From Treponema sp. (GTDB lineage: Bacteria > Spirochaetota > Spirochaetia > Treponematales > Treponemataceae): 37,299 nt of DNA. The notes under the pieces were generated by a model. That model worked only from the letters and a program-made list of their open reading frames with translations. It was not told the DNA's origin and ran no database searches. The position numbers and the translations under genes are program-made. Positions 23,455-30,958 of this stretch are shown here, in pieces (the first letter of the stretch is position 1; every line of letters starts with the position of its first letter). The stretch lies in assembly GCA_024695625.1 (NCBI GenBank), contig JAILHV010000141.1:1-37299 (forward strand). The letters run 5' to 3'.

Positions 23455-24450
23455 TTACTTTTTTACAATCACGTTGTAGATGCGGTCAAGGTCTGCCTGG
23501 TTGTAGTATTCAATGTTGATGGAGCCCTTGTCGAAGCTGCCCTTCATCTGAACCTTTGTTCCAAGCATGTCGCGGAATTTCTGCTCGATTGCAATGTAGT
23601 TGGGGTCGCGGGTGTCTTCTGCAAGCTTTGGAGCCTGTATCTTTTTGGAAGCGCGGTTGCCACCGTTCAGTTCCGTTGCCTGCTGTTCACACTGGCGGAC
23701 GCTTAGACCTTGGTCAATGATGCGCTTAAAAAGAGCCTTCTGGTCGGCAGGGTTCACTACGCTAAGAAGTGCCCTTGCGTGTCCAGAGGAAATTGAGCCT
23801 GCTGCAAGTGCGTTCAGCATGTCATTTGGAAGCTTTAAGAGGCGGAGGCTGTTTGCCACGGTTGAGCGGTTTTTGCCTACGCTTTCTGCAACCTGGTCTT
23901 GGGTAAGGCCGTCCGTCTGCATTATTTCTGCATAGGCCTGGGCTTCTTCCACAGGGTTAAGGTCGCTTCTGTGGATGTTTTCTATAAGCGCAACGCGGAG
24001 CTTTTGGCTGTTTGAATATTTTTTTAGCTGAACAGGAACTTTTTCAAGTCCTGCTGCCCTTGCTGCCCTGGTTCTGCGTTCACCTGCAATAATTTCAAAA
24101 GAACCGTCGCCTGAATCCTGGATGACGATTGTTTCTACAATGCCTTCCTTTTTTATGGATTCCGTAAGTTCTGCAAGCTTTTCTTCGTCAAAGTATTTGC
24201 GGGGCTGCCTGGGGTTGGGCTTTAAGAGTGCCGGGTCTACCCACAGGGTTCCGTTTTCGTCTACGCTGATTCCCTTGGGAAGGTTTGAGGCTGCGGCTTC
24301 TGTCTTTGGAGCTTGGGCTGCCGGAACTTTTGCTATCGTGTCTTCTGCAATAGAGGTTTCTGTGGAGGAGATTTCCTCGGAGCTGCTTTCTGAAAGGCCT
24401 GGGTCCATCAAAGCATCGAGTCCCCTTCCGAGCGCATGTCGTTTAGCCAC
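23455..24450 (-). CDS. parB: Chromosome-partition protein ParB
   Basis: A 331-residue ParB/Spo0J. I start it at GTG 24450, which overlaps the parA end by eight bases and gives the conserved N-terminus MAKRHALGRGLDALM; the longer frame to 24492 runs inside parA. GAGGTGG lies just upstream. After the N-terminal ParA-contact helix comes a Ser/Glu-rich linker (about 16-58), then the CTP-binding ParB domain: NPRQPRKYF, box II GERRTRAA (123-130) and ENIHRSDLNPVEEA (157-170). The helix-turn-helix LTQDQVAESVGKNRSTVANSLRLL follows and binds parS. The C-terminal dimer region ends in lysines. No parS site was recognised by eye in this window. Confidence 0.95.
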   Translation of the reverse strand: MAKRHALGRGLDALMDPGLSESSSEEISSTETSIAEDTIAKVPAAQAPKTEAAASNLPKGISVDENGTLWVDPALLKPNPRQPRKYFDEEKLAELTESIKKEGIVETIVIQDSGDGSFEIIAGERRTRAARAAGLEKVPVQLKKYSNSQKLRVALIENIHRSDLNPVEEAQAYAEIMQTDGLTQDQVAESVGKNRSTVANSLRLLKLPNDMLNALAAGSISSGHARALLSVVNPADQKALFKRIIDQGLSVRQCEQQATELNGGNRASKKIQAPKLAEDTRDPNYIAIEQKFRDMLGTKVQMKGSFDKGSINIEYYNQADLDRIYNVIVKK

Positions 24451-25222
24451 GGCGAACCACCTCTTCCGCAAGTTTTTCGTAGCTCTTTGCACCTACGCAG
24501 CTTGGGTCGTAGAGGCAGATAGGTTCTCCGTGGGAAGGTGCTTCGGAAAGGCGGATGTTGCGGGGAATAATGGTATTGTAGACAACGTCCTTAAAGTAGC
24601 TCTTTACCTGCATAACAACATCCTGGGCAAGGCGTGTACGGCTGTCGTACATGGTAAAGAAAATGCCGCCGAGAACAAGGTTCTTGTTGATTCCCTGCTG
24701 GACTTTCTTGACGGTCTGCAAAAGAAGGGTAATTCCTTCCAAGGCAAAGTATTCGCACTGCATGGGAACAAGCACTGCGTCTGCCGCAGCCAAACCATTC
24801 ATCGTAAGTATTCCAAGGGATGGAGGGCAGTCAATAAGAATGTAGTCGTATTTGTCGCGGACAGATTCCAAGGCCTTCTTTAATAGGAAGTCGCAGTTTT
24901 CCACGCTAACAAGCTCTATGGAGGCACCGGAAAGATTTATGGATGCGCTTATAACATCCAGATTTTCTATCTTTGAGTGTTTGATTGCAGATTCGGTTGT
25001 GGCGGCGATGGGGTTGTCCGGCTCAACCATGCCGATGATTACTTCGTAGATTGTAGGCTTATCTTTGCTAACGCCTACTCCGCTGGACATGTTGCCCTGG
25101 CTGTCGAAGTCTACGAGCAGAACTTTTTTACCGGTTAAGGCAATATATGCGCCTAAATTTATAGCGGACGTGGTTTTACCTACACCGCCCTTTTGGTTTA
25201 CAAAAACAAAAACCTTTCCCAT
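24443..25222 (-). CDS. parA: Chromosome-partition ATPase ParA (Soj)
   Basis: A 259-residue deviant Walker ATPase. Walker A is KGGVGKTT (residues 11-18), A-prime VLLVDFDSQGN, Walker B YILIDCPPSLG, and the C-terminal SEAPSHGEPI region is also conserved in Soj. It has no N-terminal DNA-binding extension, so it is the short chromosomal ParA type, whose ATP-bound dimer binds nucleoid DNA and drives ParB-parS movement. It overlaps parB by eight bases. Upstream, a -10 box lies only nine bases from the ATG and there is no ribosome-binding site, suggesting a leaderless mRNA. Confidence 0.96.
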   Translation of the reverse strand: MGKVFVFVNQKGGVGKTTSAINLGAYIALTGKKVLLVDFDSQGNMSSGVGVSKDKPTIYEVIIGMVEPDNPIAATTESAIKHSKIENLDVISASINLSGASIELVSVENCDFLLKKALESVRDKYDYILIDCPPSLGILTMNGLAAADAVLVPMQCEYFALEGITLLLQTVKKVQQGINKNLVLGGIFFTMYDSRTRLAQDVVMQVKSYFKDVVYNTIIPRNIRLSEAPSHGEPICLYDPSCVGAKSYEKLAEEVVRRG

Positions 25223-25231
25223 AATATTTTA

Positions 25232-25261
25232 ATTATAGCACGATTTGCACAATGCTAGCAA
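25232..25261 (-). promoter_or_regulatory. Predicted parA promoter, near-leaderless
   Basis: Minus strand: TTGCTA (25261-25256), 18-base spacer, perfect TATAAT (25237-25232). Only nine bases separate the -10 from ATG 25222, and no Shine-Dalgarno is present. Confidence 0.6.
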
Positions 25262-25283
25262 GCGAATTGCAGTTTTATGAACG

Positions 25284-26294
25284 TTAATTTACCGCACGGA
25301 TTGCTTCGATAATGTCCATGTATTTGCCGCCGTGCTTTTTGTAGACCGGGTCCATTGCCTTTTGGAATTCGGCATAGGCCTGGTTGGACAATTCTATGAC
25401 CTGGCAGCCGTTTTCGCGCGAAATTTTTTCTGAAAGCTGCTCGCGTTCCTTCCACTTCTGGATTTCGTAATCCTGGGTTTCCTTTGCAACCTGCTTTATG
25501 ATTTCCACGTCGGCAGCATCCAGCCGGTCAAGGACCTTTTTTGAAGCAATTAGAATTTCGGGAACCCTGGTGTGCTGGTCCTTAACGAAGTAGGGTGCAA
25601 TGCTGTAGTCGCCGTTGCTCTGGTAGCTTGGGAAGTTGTTTTCGGCACCGTCAATCTGATCACGCTCTATGGCACCGCGGATTTCCGTCATGGTAAGTCC
25701 GGTAACGCCCTTGGCGCCAAGAGCCTCGCACATGTCAAGCATAATCTGGCTGTTCAAAACGCGTATGCGCAGGCCTTCCATGTCTGCAACTGAGTGTATG
25801 GGGCGCGTGACATAGAAATTCCTGGAACCGGCATCGTAGTAGCAAAGGCCTACAAGCCCAGAGCCGGATGTTTCGATTCCTGCAAGAATTTTCTGACCTA
25901 TGTCTCCGTTCAAAACCTTCCACATGTGTTCTGAATTCCTGTACAGGTAGGGGAACTGAATTGCATTTATCTGTGAGACAAATGCCGCAACTGACGAAGC
26001 GGATACGCGGGTAAATGCAAGGTCACCGCTTTTTAGGCCTTCAATTGCATCGCCTTCATTCTGTGCCAGGGCACCACCCTCGCGGACTTCTATCTTAATA
26101 CGGCCTTCCGTCCTTTCTTTGACAAGGCGGGCAAATTCCTCGTCTGCCAGGGATGTGGGGTAGCCAGAAACGTGGTTTTCGGAAAGACGGAGCGTTACCG
26201 GGTGCTTCTTTATAGATGCGCGCTCTTTTTGGGTGCAGGATGCAAATAAGACGATGCCCAAAGCTATTGCAGTAAAAATATTTATTTTCTTCAT
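25284..26294 (-). CDS. TRAP-type (DctP family) solute-binding lipoprotein, orphan
   Basis: A 336-residue periplasmic binding protein. ATG 26294 is chosen because the frame further upstream lies inside the chemoreceptor gene and because it gives a lipoprotein signal with lipobox LFASC (Cys19). DctP features: VTLRLSENH at the mature start, FARLVKERTEGRIKIEV, and the carboxylate-binding stretch SRNFYVTRPIHSVADMEGLRIRV with its conserved Arg. Ligands of the family are usually C4-dicarboxylates or sugar acids. The membrane partners DctQ and DctM are not in the window. It starts ten bases after the chemoreceptor stop with AAGGGG as ribosome-binding site, so it may present ligand to that receptor rather than to a transporter. 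Confidence 0.9.
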   Translation of the reverse strand: MKKINIFTAIALGIVLFASCTQKERASIKKHPVTLRLSENHVSGYPTSLADEEFARLVKERTEGRIKIEVREGGALAQNEGDAIEGLKSGDLAFTRVSASSVAAFVSQINAIQFPYLYRNSEHMWKVLNGDIGQKILAGIETSGSGLVGLCYYDAGSRNFYVTRPIHSVADMEGLRIRVLNSQIMLDMCEALGAKGVTGLTMTEIRGAIERDQIDGAENNFPSYQSNGDYSIAPYFVKDQHTRVPEILIASKKVLDRLDAADVEIIKQVAKETQDYEIQKWKEREQLSEKISRENGCQVIELSNQAYAEFQKAMDPVYKKHGGKYMDIIEAIRAVN

Positions 26295-26304
26295 ACTAAA
26301 CCCC

Positions 26305-28413
26305 TTATTCTGTCTTAAACAAATCAATCTGGCTTCCAATCTTGCTGATTGCACTTTGAACGTCGGTTGAAATTCCTTCCAGCGAGCCACCTGTTGAATT
26401 TATCTTGCGTGCACCGTTGGCCATTTCATCCATTCCGGTCTGCATGTTTTGCGTTGAATTCTGGAGGGACTGCATCTCCTGCATGATGATTTCGTTGCGC
26501 ATGCTCATTTCCTTTGAGGCATCCTGTACCATCTGCGTACTTTCGTTCATATTCTTGAGGGCGCCGCTGATTTGCTTTGAGCCTTCATTCTGCTCTTCCA
26601 TGGCGGACTTGATGTTCATTACGAGGCTATCCGTTTCATGAATGTGTTCGGAGACGGAGTTGAATGCCTGGCTTGCTTCTGAGGAGAAGGATGCAACTTC
26701 CTTGATGGAAGACTGTATGTTTGAAAGCTGTTCCCTGATTGAGCGTGACTGGGAAGAAGAAGTTTCAGAAAGCTTTCGGATTTCGTCTGCAACGACGGAG
26801 AAGCCGCGTCCTGCCTCGCCGGCGTGGGCAGCTTCGATTGCGGCGTTCATGGCAAGCAAGTTCGTCTGGGAAGCGATGCTAGATATTGCCTTGTTTGCTT
26901 CCTCCAGCATCTGGGACTGGACTTCTATCTGCTGGATGCGCTCGTTTACATTCTGCTGCTTTGTAAAGCCGACGTTTACGTTCTTGTGCAGTGCACCGAA
27001 GGAGTCTGCCATCTTGTCAACTGATTTTGTAACCGAAGAAATGTTTCCAATCATTTCCTTTACTGCGGCAGAAGCCTGGGTAACGCCTGCACTCTGGTTG
27101 TCTACAAGGCCGTCAAGGTTAGTGATGTTCCTGGAGATTTCCTGAACTGCACCAGCGGCTTTTGTTACCGTTTCCGTCTGAGAAGTAATCTGGTTGTGGA
27201 TGCTTTCTATGTTTGCAATGATTTCCGTAATTGCGCTTGCGGTGTCCTGTGTGGAGAGGGAAAGCTTTGAGCCTGATTCGCCAAGTTCTGTCTTGGTTCC
27301 CTTTATTTCTCCCATGATTTCCTGGAGCTTGTCCAGAAAGAGGTCAAAGTGGATTATGAGGTCGCCGATTTCGTCGCGGAGGAAGAGCTTGCAGCGCTTG
27401 GTAAGGTCTGCATCCCCTGTTTCCAGTTCCTTGAGGAAGTTGGTTACGTTTGCGATGCGGATCATAAGCCAGTTGATGAACCTGAAGCAGAAGAAGCCGA
27501 AGATGAGTACGAAGAAAATAGCACCCGGGACTACGTAAAACATCGTGTGGTTGCGGATTGAATTTACGATGCCCATGCTGCGGGCTACGAATGCCATTCC
27601 TGAAATTACGCCGTTGCTTGATTCAAGGGGGAAATAGACGGACATGTATTTGCTGCCGTCGATAGTGTTTGTTCCGTGGTATTCGTTTCCGTCGCGAAGG
27701 ACGGCATCGATTATTTGCTGGTTGTCAAGAGAAGTTCCGATGTATTTTTGGCCCAGAGTTGTGCAAACCCTTTTTGATCCCTGGAATATTGTGCATGCTG
27801 CCCCGTAGGACTTTTCCACCTGTTCCGTTACTCTTCCGTTTACGAGTGAATATGCGGCAACCACGCAGCCTACAAGTTTGCCCCTGTGGCGGATTGGTGC
27901 AGTTGCAACCATGGAGTAGCCTATGGTTCCGATGTCGTCATAGGAGTAGCCTGCAATACCACGCAAGGCGGAGCTTACGGAGCTTACGGCCTTTAGGTTT
28001 TCGTTGTTCTTTGTGCCGTAGCCGGAAATAACCTTGCCGCTTTCGTCGGTAAAGGCGAGAAGGTCAACGTTCAGTGTTCCGTTTGCCCAGCCAATGACAG
28101 TATTAAGGCTGTGCATGTCTTTTGAGGCAAGCTGGCTTGTGGCATCAGAGCGGCTTGAAAGCATGGTAACATCTGCCTCAAGGGTATTGCGCCAGTCCTT
28201 GAAGGTCATGTCCAGTCCTTGTGAAAATTTCATAAGGTCGTTGTCGGTTGATTCCCTTACACCTTCGGAAAAAATATTCAGCGAAAGAACAGCAACCCCA
28301 GTAACGCTAAGGACGATGGCTGCTGTTATGGCAGACATTAGTTTTGTCAGGATTGCAATATCTCTTTTTGGATTTTTTTCAAATCTGTCAAGCTCCCTTT
28401 TTTCGCGTGCCAT
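26305..28413 (-). CDS. Methyl-accepting chemotaxis protein with double-Cache-like sensor
   Basis: A 702-residue chemoreceptor. TM1 is at about residues 22-47; a periplasmic region of about 240 residues has a dCache layout (LAFTDESGKVISGYG, SMVATAPIRHRGKLVGCVVAAYSL, KYMSVYFPLESSNGVISGMAFVAR). TM2 (about 288-312) is followed by HAMP. The long cytoplasmic coiled coil contains the conserved hairpin tip NLLAMNAAIEAAHAGEAGRGFSVVADEIRKL, which binds CheA/CheW (shown here only to name the region). Glu/Gln-rich adaptation sites flank it. AGGAGA precedes the ATG. A DctP-type binding lipoprotein gene follows directly. The receptor may sense a small ligand by Cache or through that protein. Confidence 0.95.
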   Translation of the reverse strand: MAREKRELDRFEKNPKRDIAILTKLMSAITAAIVLSVTGVAVLSLNIFSEGVRESTDNDLMKFSQGLDMTFKDWRNTLEADVTMLSSRSDATSQLASKDMHSLNTVIGWANGTLNVDLLAFTDESGKVISGYGTKNNENLKAVSSVSSALRGIAGYSYDDIGTIGYSMVATAPIRHRGKLVGCVVAAYSLVNGRVTEQVEKSYGAACTIFQGSKRVCTTLGQKYIGTSLDNQQIIDAVLRDGNEYHGTNTIDGSKYMSVYFPLESSNGVISGMAFVARSMGIVNSIRNHTMFYVVPGAIFFVLIFGFFCFRFINWLMIRIANVTNFLKELETGDADLTKRCKLFLRDEIGDLIIHFDLFLDKLQEIMGEIKGTKTELGESGSKLSLSTQDTASAITEIIANIESIHNQITSQTETVTKAAGAVQEISRNITNLDGLVDNQSAGVTQASAAVKEMIGNISSVTKSVDKMADSFGALHKNVNVGFTKQQNVNERIQQIEVQSQMLEEANKAISSIASQTNLLAMNAAIEAAHAGEAGRGFSVVADEIRKLSETSSSQSRSIREQLSNIQSSIKEVASFSSEASQAFNSVSEHIHETDSLVMNIKSAMEEQNEGSKQISGALKNMNESTQMVQDASKEMSMRNEIIMQEMQSLQNSTQNMQTGMDEMANGARKINSTGGSLEGISTDVQSAISKIGSQIDLFKTE

Positions 28414-28451
28414 AAACTGTCTCCTGTATTGCGGGTTTTTCAGATTAGATT

Positions 28452-28480
28452 AATTTATAACTATAAGCGTGAAAAGTCAA
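28452..28480 (-). promoter_or_regulatory. Predicted promoter of the chemoreceptor operon
   Basis: Minus strand: TTGACT (28480-28475), 17-base spacer, TAAATT (28457-28452). A sigma-28-type flagellar promoter was looked for and not seen. The leader would be about 33 bases. Confidence 0.5.
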
Positions 28481-28583
28481 GAAAGCATAAAAATTTGTGC
28501 AATATTGATAATAATGACATGATTTTGACAATGCTTTGTGTAATTTGTTCCATAATATACTTGTTATAATGACGGAGGTTCGT

Positions 28584-29921
28584 ATGGTTTTTAGGAAAAG
28601 ACTGGCTTTGGTAGCGGTATTTGCGGCAGTTTTGACGGTAGGGCTTCTTTTTGCCCAGAACACGCCTTCCAAATACACGGAAGCGGATTTAATCTGGAAA
28701 GACGACTTTAACGGCTCCAAGCTGAACAAGGCTGACTGGAACTATGAAACCCACAAGCCGGGCTGGGTGAATGCAGAGCTGCAGTCATACGGCGAGTCTG
28801 ATGAAAACACCTACCTGAAGGACGGTTACCTTGTGATTCAGCCGGTAAGAAAAGAGGACAAAAACGGAAATGTTTCCTATACATCCGGCCGCATAAACAC
28901 ATACGGAAAGCACATCCCCACCTACGGAAGAATAGAAGCCCGTCTAAAAGTTCCAAGCGGAAAGGGATTCCTCCCTGCCTTCTGGATGATGCCCCAGAGC
29001 GAAGGACGCTACGGTCAGTGGCCCAAGTGCGGGGAAATAGACATCATGGAAGTTTTGGGAGACAAGACCGACACCCTGTACGGAACCCTCCACTTTGGCG
29101 AACCGCATACCCAGGTCCAGAAAGCCTACACACCTGGCAAAGTTGACTTTTCAAAAGAATTTCATGTCTTTGCCGTTGAATGGGAACCCGGAGAAATCCG
29201 CTTTTACTGTGACGGTGTAAACTATCAGACTGCAAAAGACTGGTTTACAAAGAGGCGTACTTCTAGCGAGCCTTCCTATCCATATCCAGCCCCCTTTAAC
29301 CAGCCCTACTACATAATATTCAATGTTGCAGTAGGCGGAACTTGGCCCGGAAACCCGGACAAGAGCACAAAGTTTGGGGAAAATGCCCAGATGGTGGTGG
29401 ACTACGTAAAAATCTACCAGAAGCCTTCCTATGACGAAAACGTGAAAAGACCCGAAAAGCCTGCCGTAAAGACTGTCGTGGACTGCATAGGAAACATTGC
29501 CCGAAGCGGTAGTGCGGCATGGGAATTCTTTACGGCACAGGGCGGAGCTGGAAGCATTAAGGCAGAGGGCAACAAGCTGGACATAATGCCAACCAAGGAC
29601 GGTTCTGTGGAATATTCCGTGCAGGTAGTGCAGCCATCCATTCCCATGGAAAAAGGCAGAAAGTACAGGATTTCCTTTGACGCATACGCAGACAAGTCCC
29701 GCAAAATGATAGTCGCAATCTCTGGCCCCGACCGCAACTGGGTACGCTACTTTAAGGACACAAAAGTTTCCCTGGGTAAAAAGCCCAAGCACTATTCCTG
29801 GGATTTTACCATGACCGATGAATCCGACGCAAACGCCCGCATCGAATTCAACTGTGGCGCCCAAGGTTCAACAGCCGCAATCCACATCACAAACGTACGC
29901 TTGGAGTTCGTGGACATGTAA
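28584..29921 (+). CDS. Secreted GH16 glycoside hydrolase with C-terminal carbohydrate-binding domain
   Basis: A 445-residue secreted endoglucanase, probably laminarinase/lichenase type. ATG 28584 follows GGAGG (28574-28578) by five bases; the in-frame ATG 28569 lies before that site. The signal peptide ends near LLFAQ (about residue 24). The GH16 domain (about 30-280) has the catalytic motif GEIDIME with nucleophile Glu151 and acid/base Glu156, plus WPKCGEIDIMEVLG, HVFAVEWEPGEIRFY and IIFNVAVGGTWPG. Residues about 300-443 form a CBM4/9-like jelly roll (KYRISFDAYADKSRKM, RIEFNCGA, IHITNVRLEF). It would degrade beta-1,3 or mixed-linkage glucans, which fits a gut or rumen saccharolytic lifestyle. 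Exact linkage specificity cannot be told. Confidence 0.93.
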   Translation: MVFRKRLALVAVFAAVLTVGLLFAQNTPSKYTEADLIWKDDFNGSKLNKADWNYETHKPGWVNAELQSYGESDENTYLKDGYLVIQPVRKEDKNGNVSYTSGRINTYGKHIPTYGRIEARLKVPSGKGFLPAFWMMPQSEGRYGQWPKCGEIDIMEVLGDKTDTLYGTLHFGEPHTQVQKAYTPGKVDFSKEFHVFAVEWEPGEIRFYCDGVNYQTAKDWFTKRRTSSEPSYPYPAPFNQPYYIIFNVAVGGTWPGNPDKSTKFGENAQMVVDYVKIYQKPSYDENVKRPEKPAVKTVVDCIGNIARSGSAAWEFFTAQGGAGSIKAEGNKLDIMPTKDGSVEYSVQVVQPSIPMEKGRKYRISFDAYADKSRKMIVAISGPDRNWVRYFKDTKVSLGKKPKHYSWDFTMTDESDANARIEFNCGAQGSTAAIHITNVRLEFVDM

Positions 29922-29930
29922 CAATTCTGT

Positions 29931-30006
29931 TGCTACGAGGGGGATTTCTCTGGAAGCTACGCTGCGAATAGCTGGAAGCTTTGCTGCGAGTTTCCCCCTC
30001 GGCTAC
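29931..30006. repeat. Stem-loop with internal tandem repeat after the GH16 gene
   Basis: GAGGGGGA (29937-29944) pairs with TCCCCCTC (29993-30000). The loop holds two imperfect copies of CTGGAAGCTacGCTGCGA (from 29950 and 29972, 22 bases apart). GCTAC flanks both sides as a direct repeat (29932 and 30002). No T-run follows, so terminator function is doubtful; it looks like a small repetitive element. Confidence 0.5.
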
Positions 30007-30075
30007 AATTTACTTAGCTCATTACCGGACAGGATCCGCTAATCTTTTAGCGACATATTGCTTGCTCAAAAAGAA

Positions 30076-30104
30076 TTGCTTTTTCAGTCTGAATATGATA
30101 CTAT
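30076..30104 (+). promoter_or_regulatory. Predicted promoter of the toxin-antitoxin operon
   Basis: TTGCTT (30076-30081), 17-base spacer, TACTAT (30099-30104). Transcription would start near 30111, just before the GGAGG at 30114-30118, giving a very short leader. Confidence 0.5.
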
Positions 30105-30123
30105 AAAAAGACTGGAGGCTATT

Positions 30124-30408
30124 ATGATTACGAATGTTCAGGAATGTATTAAACCAATTTCCTACATAAAAACAAATGCCGCAGATATGATGAATTTTGT
30201 TAATGAAAGAAAGGAACCTCTTGTAATTACCCAAAATGGAGAATCACGAGCCGTCCTAATGGATGTAGAGTCATATCAAGAAATGAAAAATGCCTTCAAT
30301 CTATTAAAAATCATACAGTTTTCTGAACGAGATGTGAAAAGTGGAAAATATAAATCTGCATCAGAAGTATTTTCAAACTTAAAAAGGAAATATAACTGTG
30401 AAAAATGA
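30124..30408 (+). CDS. Phd/YefM-family antitoxin
   Basis: A 94-residue antitoxin. I start it at ATG 30124 behind GGAGG; the longer frame from 30058 crosses the promoter. The N-terminal DNA-binding Phd/YefM fold is seen in IKPISYIKTNAADMMNFV (a beta strand and helices that dimerise on the operator) and in PLVITQNGESRAVLMDVESYQEM, the most conserved stretch of the family. The C-terminal part (about 65-94) is charged and would wrap the toxin. It overlaps the toxin start by 11 bases. The gene is clearly AT-richer than its neighbours, consistent with horizontal acquisition. Confidence 0.93.
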   Translation: MITNVQECIKPISYIKTNAADMMNFVNERKEPLVITQNGESRAVLMDVESYQEMKNAFNLLKIIQFSERDVKSGKYKSASEVFSNLKRKYNCEK

Positions 30409-30739
30409 AATAACTGAAGTTATAGTTTCACAATTTGCAGAAGATGATTTAAATGAAATTGTAGAATATTATTTTTCTTTATCACATAATTATGTAGAAA
30501 AGACAATTTTAGAATTTGAAGAAAATATAATGTCTTTGCAAAAATATCCCAAAAGAGGCAGAGTTGTACCCGAATTGGAAAAGCAGGGTATTTTACAGTA
30601 TAGAGAACTAATTCAGGGATATTATAGAATCGTATATGAAATATCTGATGGAAAAGTGATTGTTCATACAATTATTGATGGCCGAAGAAATTTTGAAGAT
30701 ATAATAATTTCTAAATTGTCCCGCTACTACGGAAATTAA
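30398..30739 (+). CDS. RelE/ParE-superfamily toxin
   Basis: A 113-residue toxin starting at GTG 30398 within the antitoxin 3' end. The RelE/ParE fold can be followed: VIVSQFAEDDLNEIVEYY (first strand and helix), the second helix VEKTILEFEENIMSLQKYPKRGR with the family's YPKRGR-type turn, REL-IQGYYRIVYEI (central strands with Arg and Tyr at candidate catalytic sites) and HTIIDGRRNFEDII at the C-terminus. The combination leans to RelE/ParE of the plasmid-stabilisation type; whether it cuts mRNA on ribosomes or poisons gyrase cannot be told. It forms an operon with the antitoxin and shares its AT-rich composition. Confidence 0.92.
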   Translation: MKNEITEVIVSQFAEDDLNEIVEYYFSLSHNYVEKTILEFEENIMSLQKYPKRGRVVPELEKQGILQYRELIQGYYRIVYEISDGKVIVHTIIDGRRNFEDIIISKLSRYYGN

Positions 30740-30834
30740 GTCTAACAATTTTTCCAAGGGCAATAAATACTAGGCATGCCCAACTGCCGCGCCACATCTG
30801 TCTGTAAAAGTTGCATCGTTTGTGGGCACTGCGG

Positions 30835-30934
30835 TAGCGATGGGAGGGGCCCGCCGCAGGCGGGTTGCGGAACGAAGTGGAGCAATGGAGGCGGGAGCCG
30901 GAACCCCGGACGTAGCGACGGCAACTTGTTGCCG
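30835..30934 (+). repeat. GC-rich dispersed repeat, copy 3
   Basis: It holds TAGCGATGGGAGGGG, a CCCGCC-GCA-GGCGGG hairpin, GTTGCGG, CAATGGAGGCGGGAGC and CCGGAACCCCGGA, matching copy 2 in order. The tail has another hairpin, CGGCAAC/GTTGCCG (30919-30934). It lies between the toxin gene and the TPM gene. The hairpin sequence differs from copy 2 while still pairing. Confidence 0.6.
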
Positions 30935-30958
30935 GACCGCCCAGGGTAATATTAGGAA

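Noticed and set aside
24451..24492. Longer ParB start upstream
   Set aside because: The extension lies inside parA; GTG 24450 gives the conserved ParB N-terminus.
22481..25283. parS site near parA-parB
   Set aside because: I looked for a TGTTTCACGTGAAACA-like palindrome by eye around the par genes and saw none; a computed search could still find a degenerate site.
26295..26390. Longer start of the DctP-like protein
   Set aside because: It lies in the chemoreceptor 3' end and would bury the lipoprotein signal.
28536..28583. Longer start of the GH16 protein, and a TATAAT at 28565-28570 as its promoter
   Set aside because: The extension precedes the GGAGG site. The TATAAT is too close: transcription from it would cut off that ribosome-binding site, and no -35 fits.
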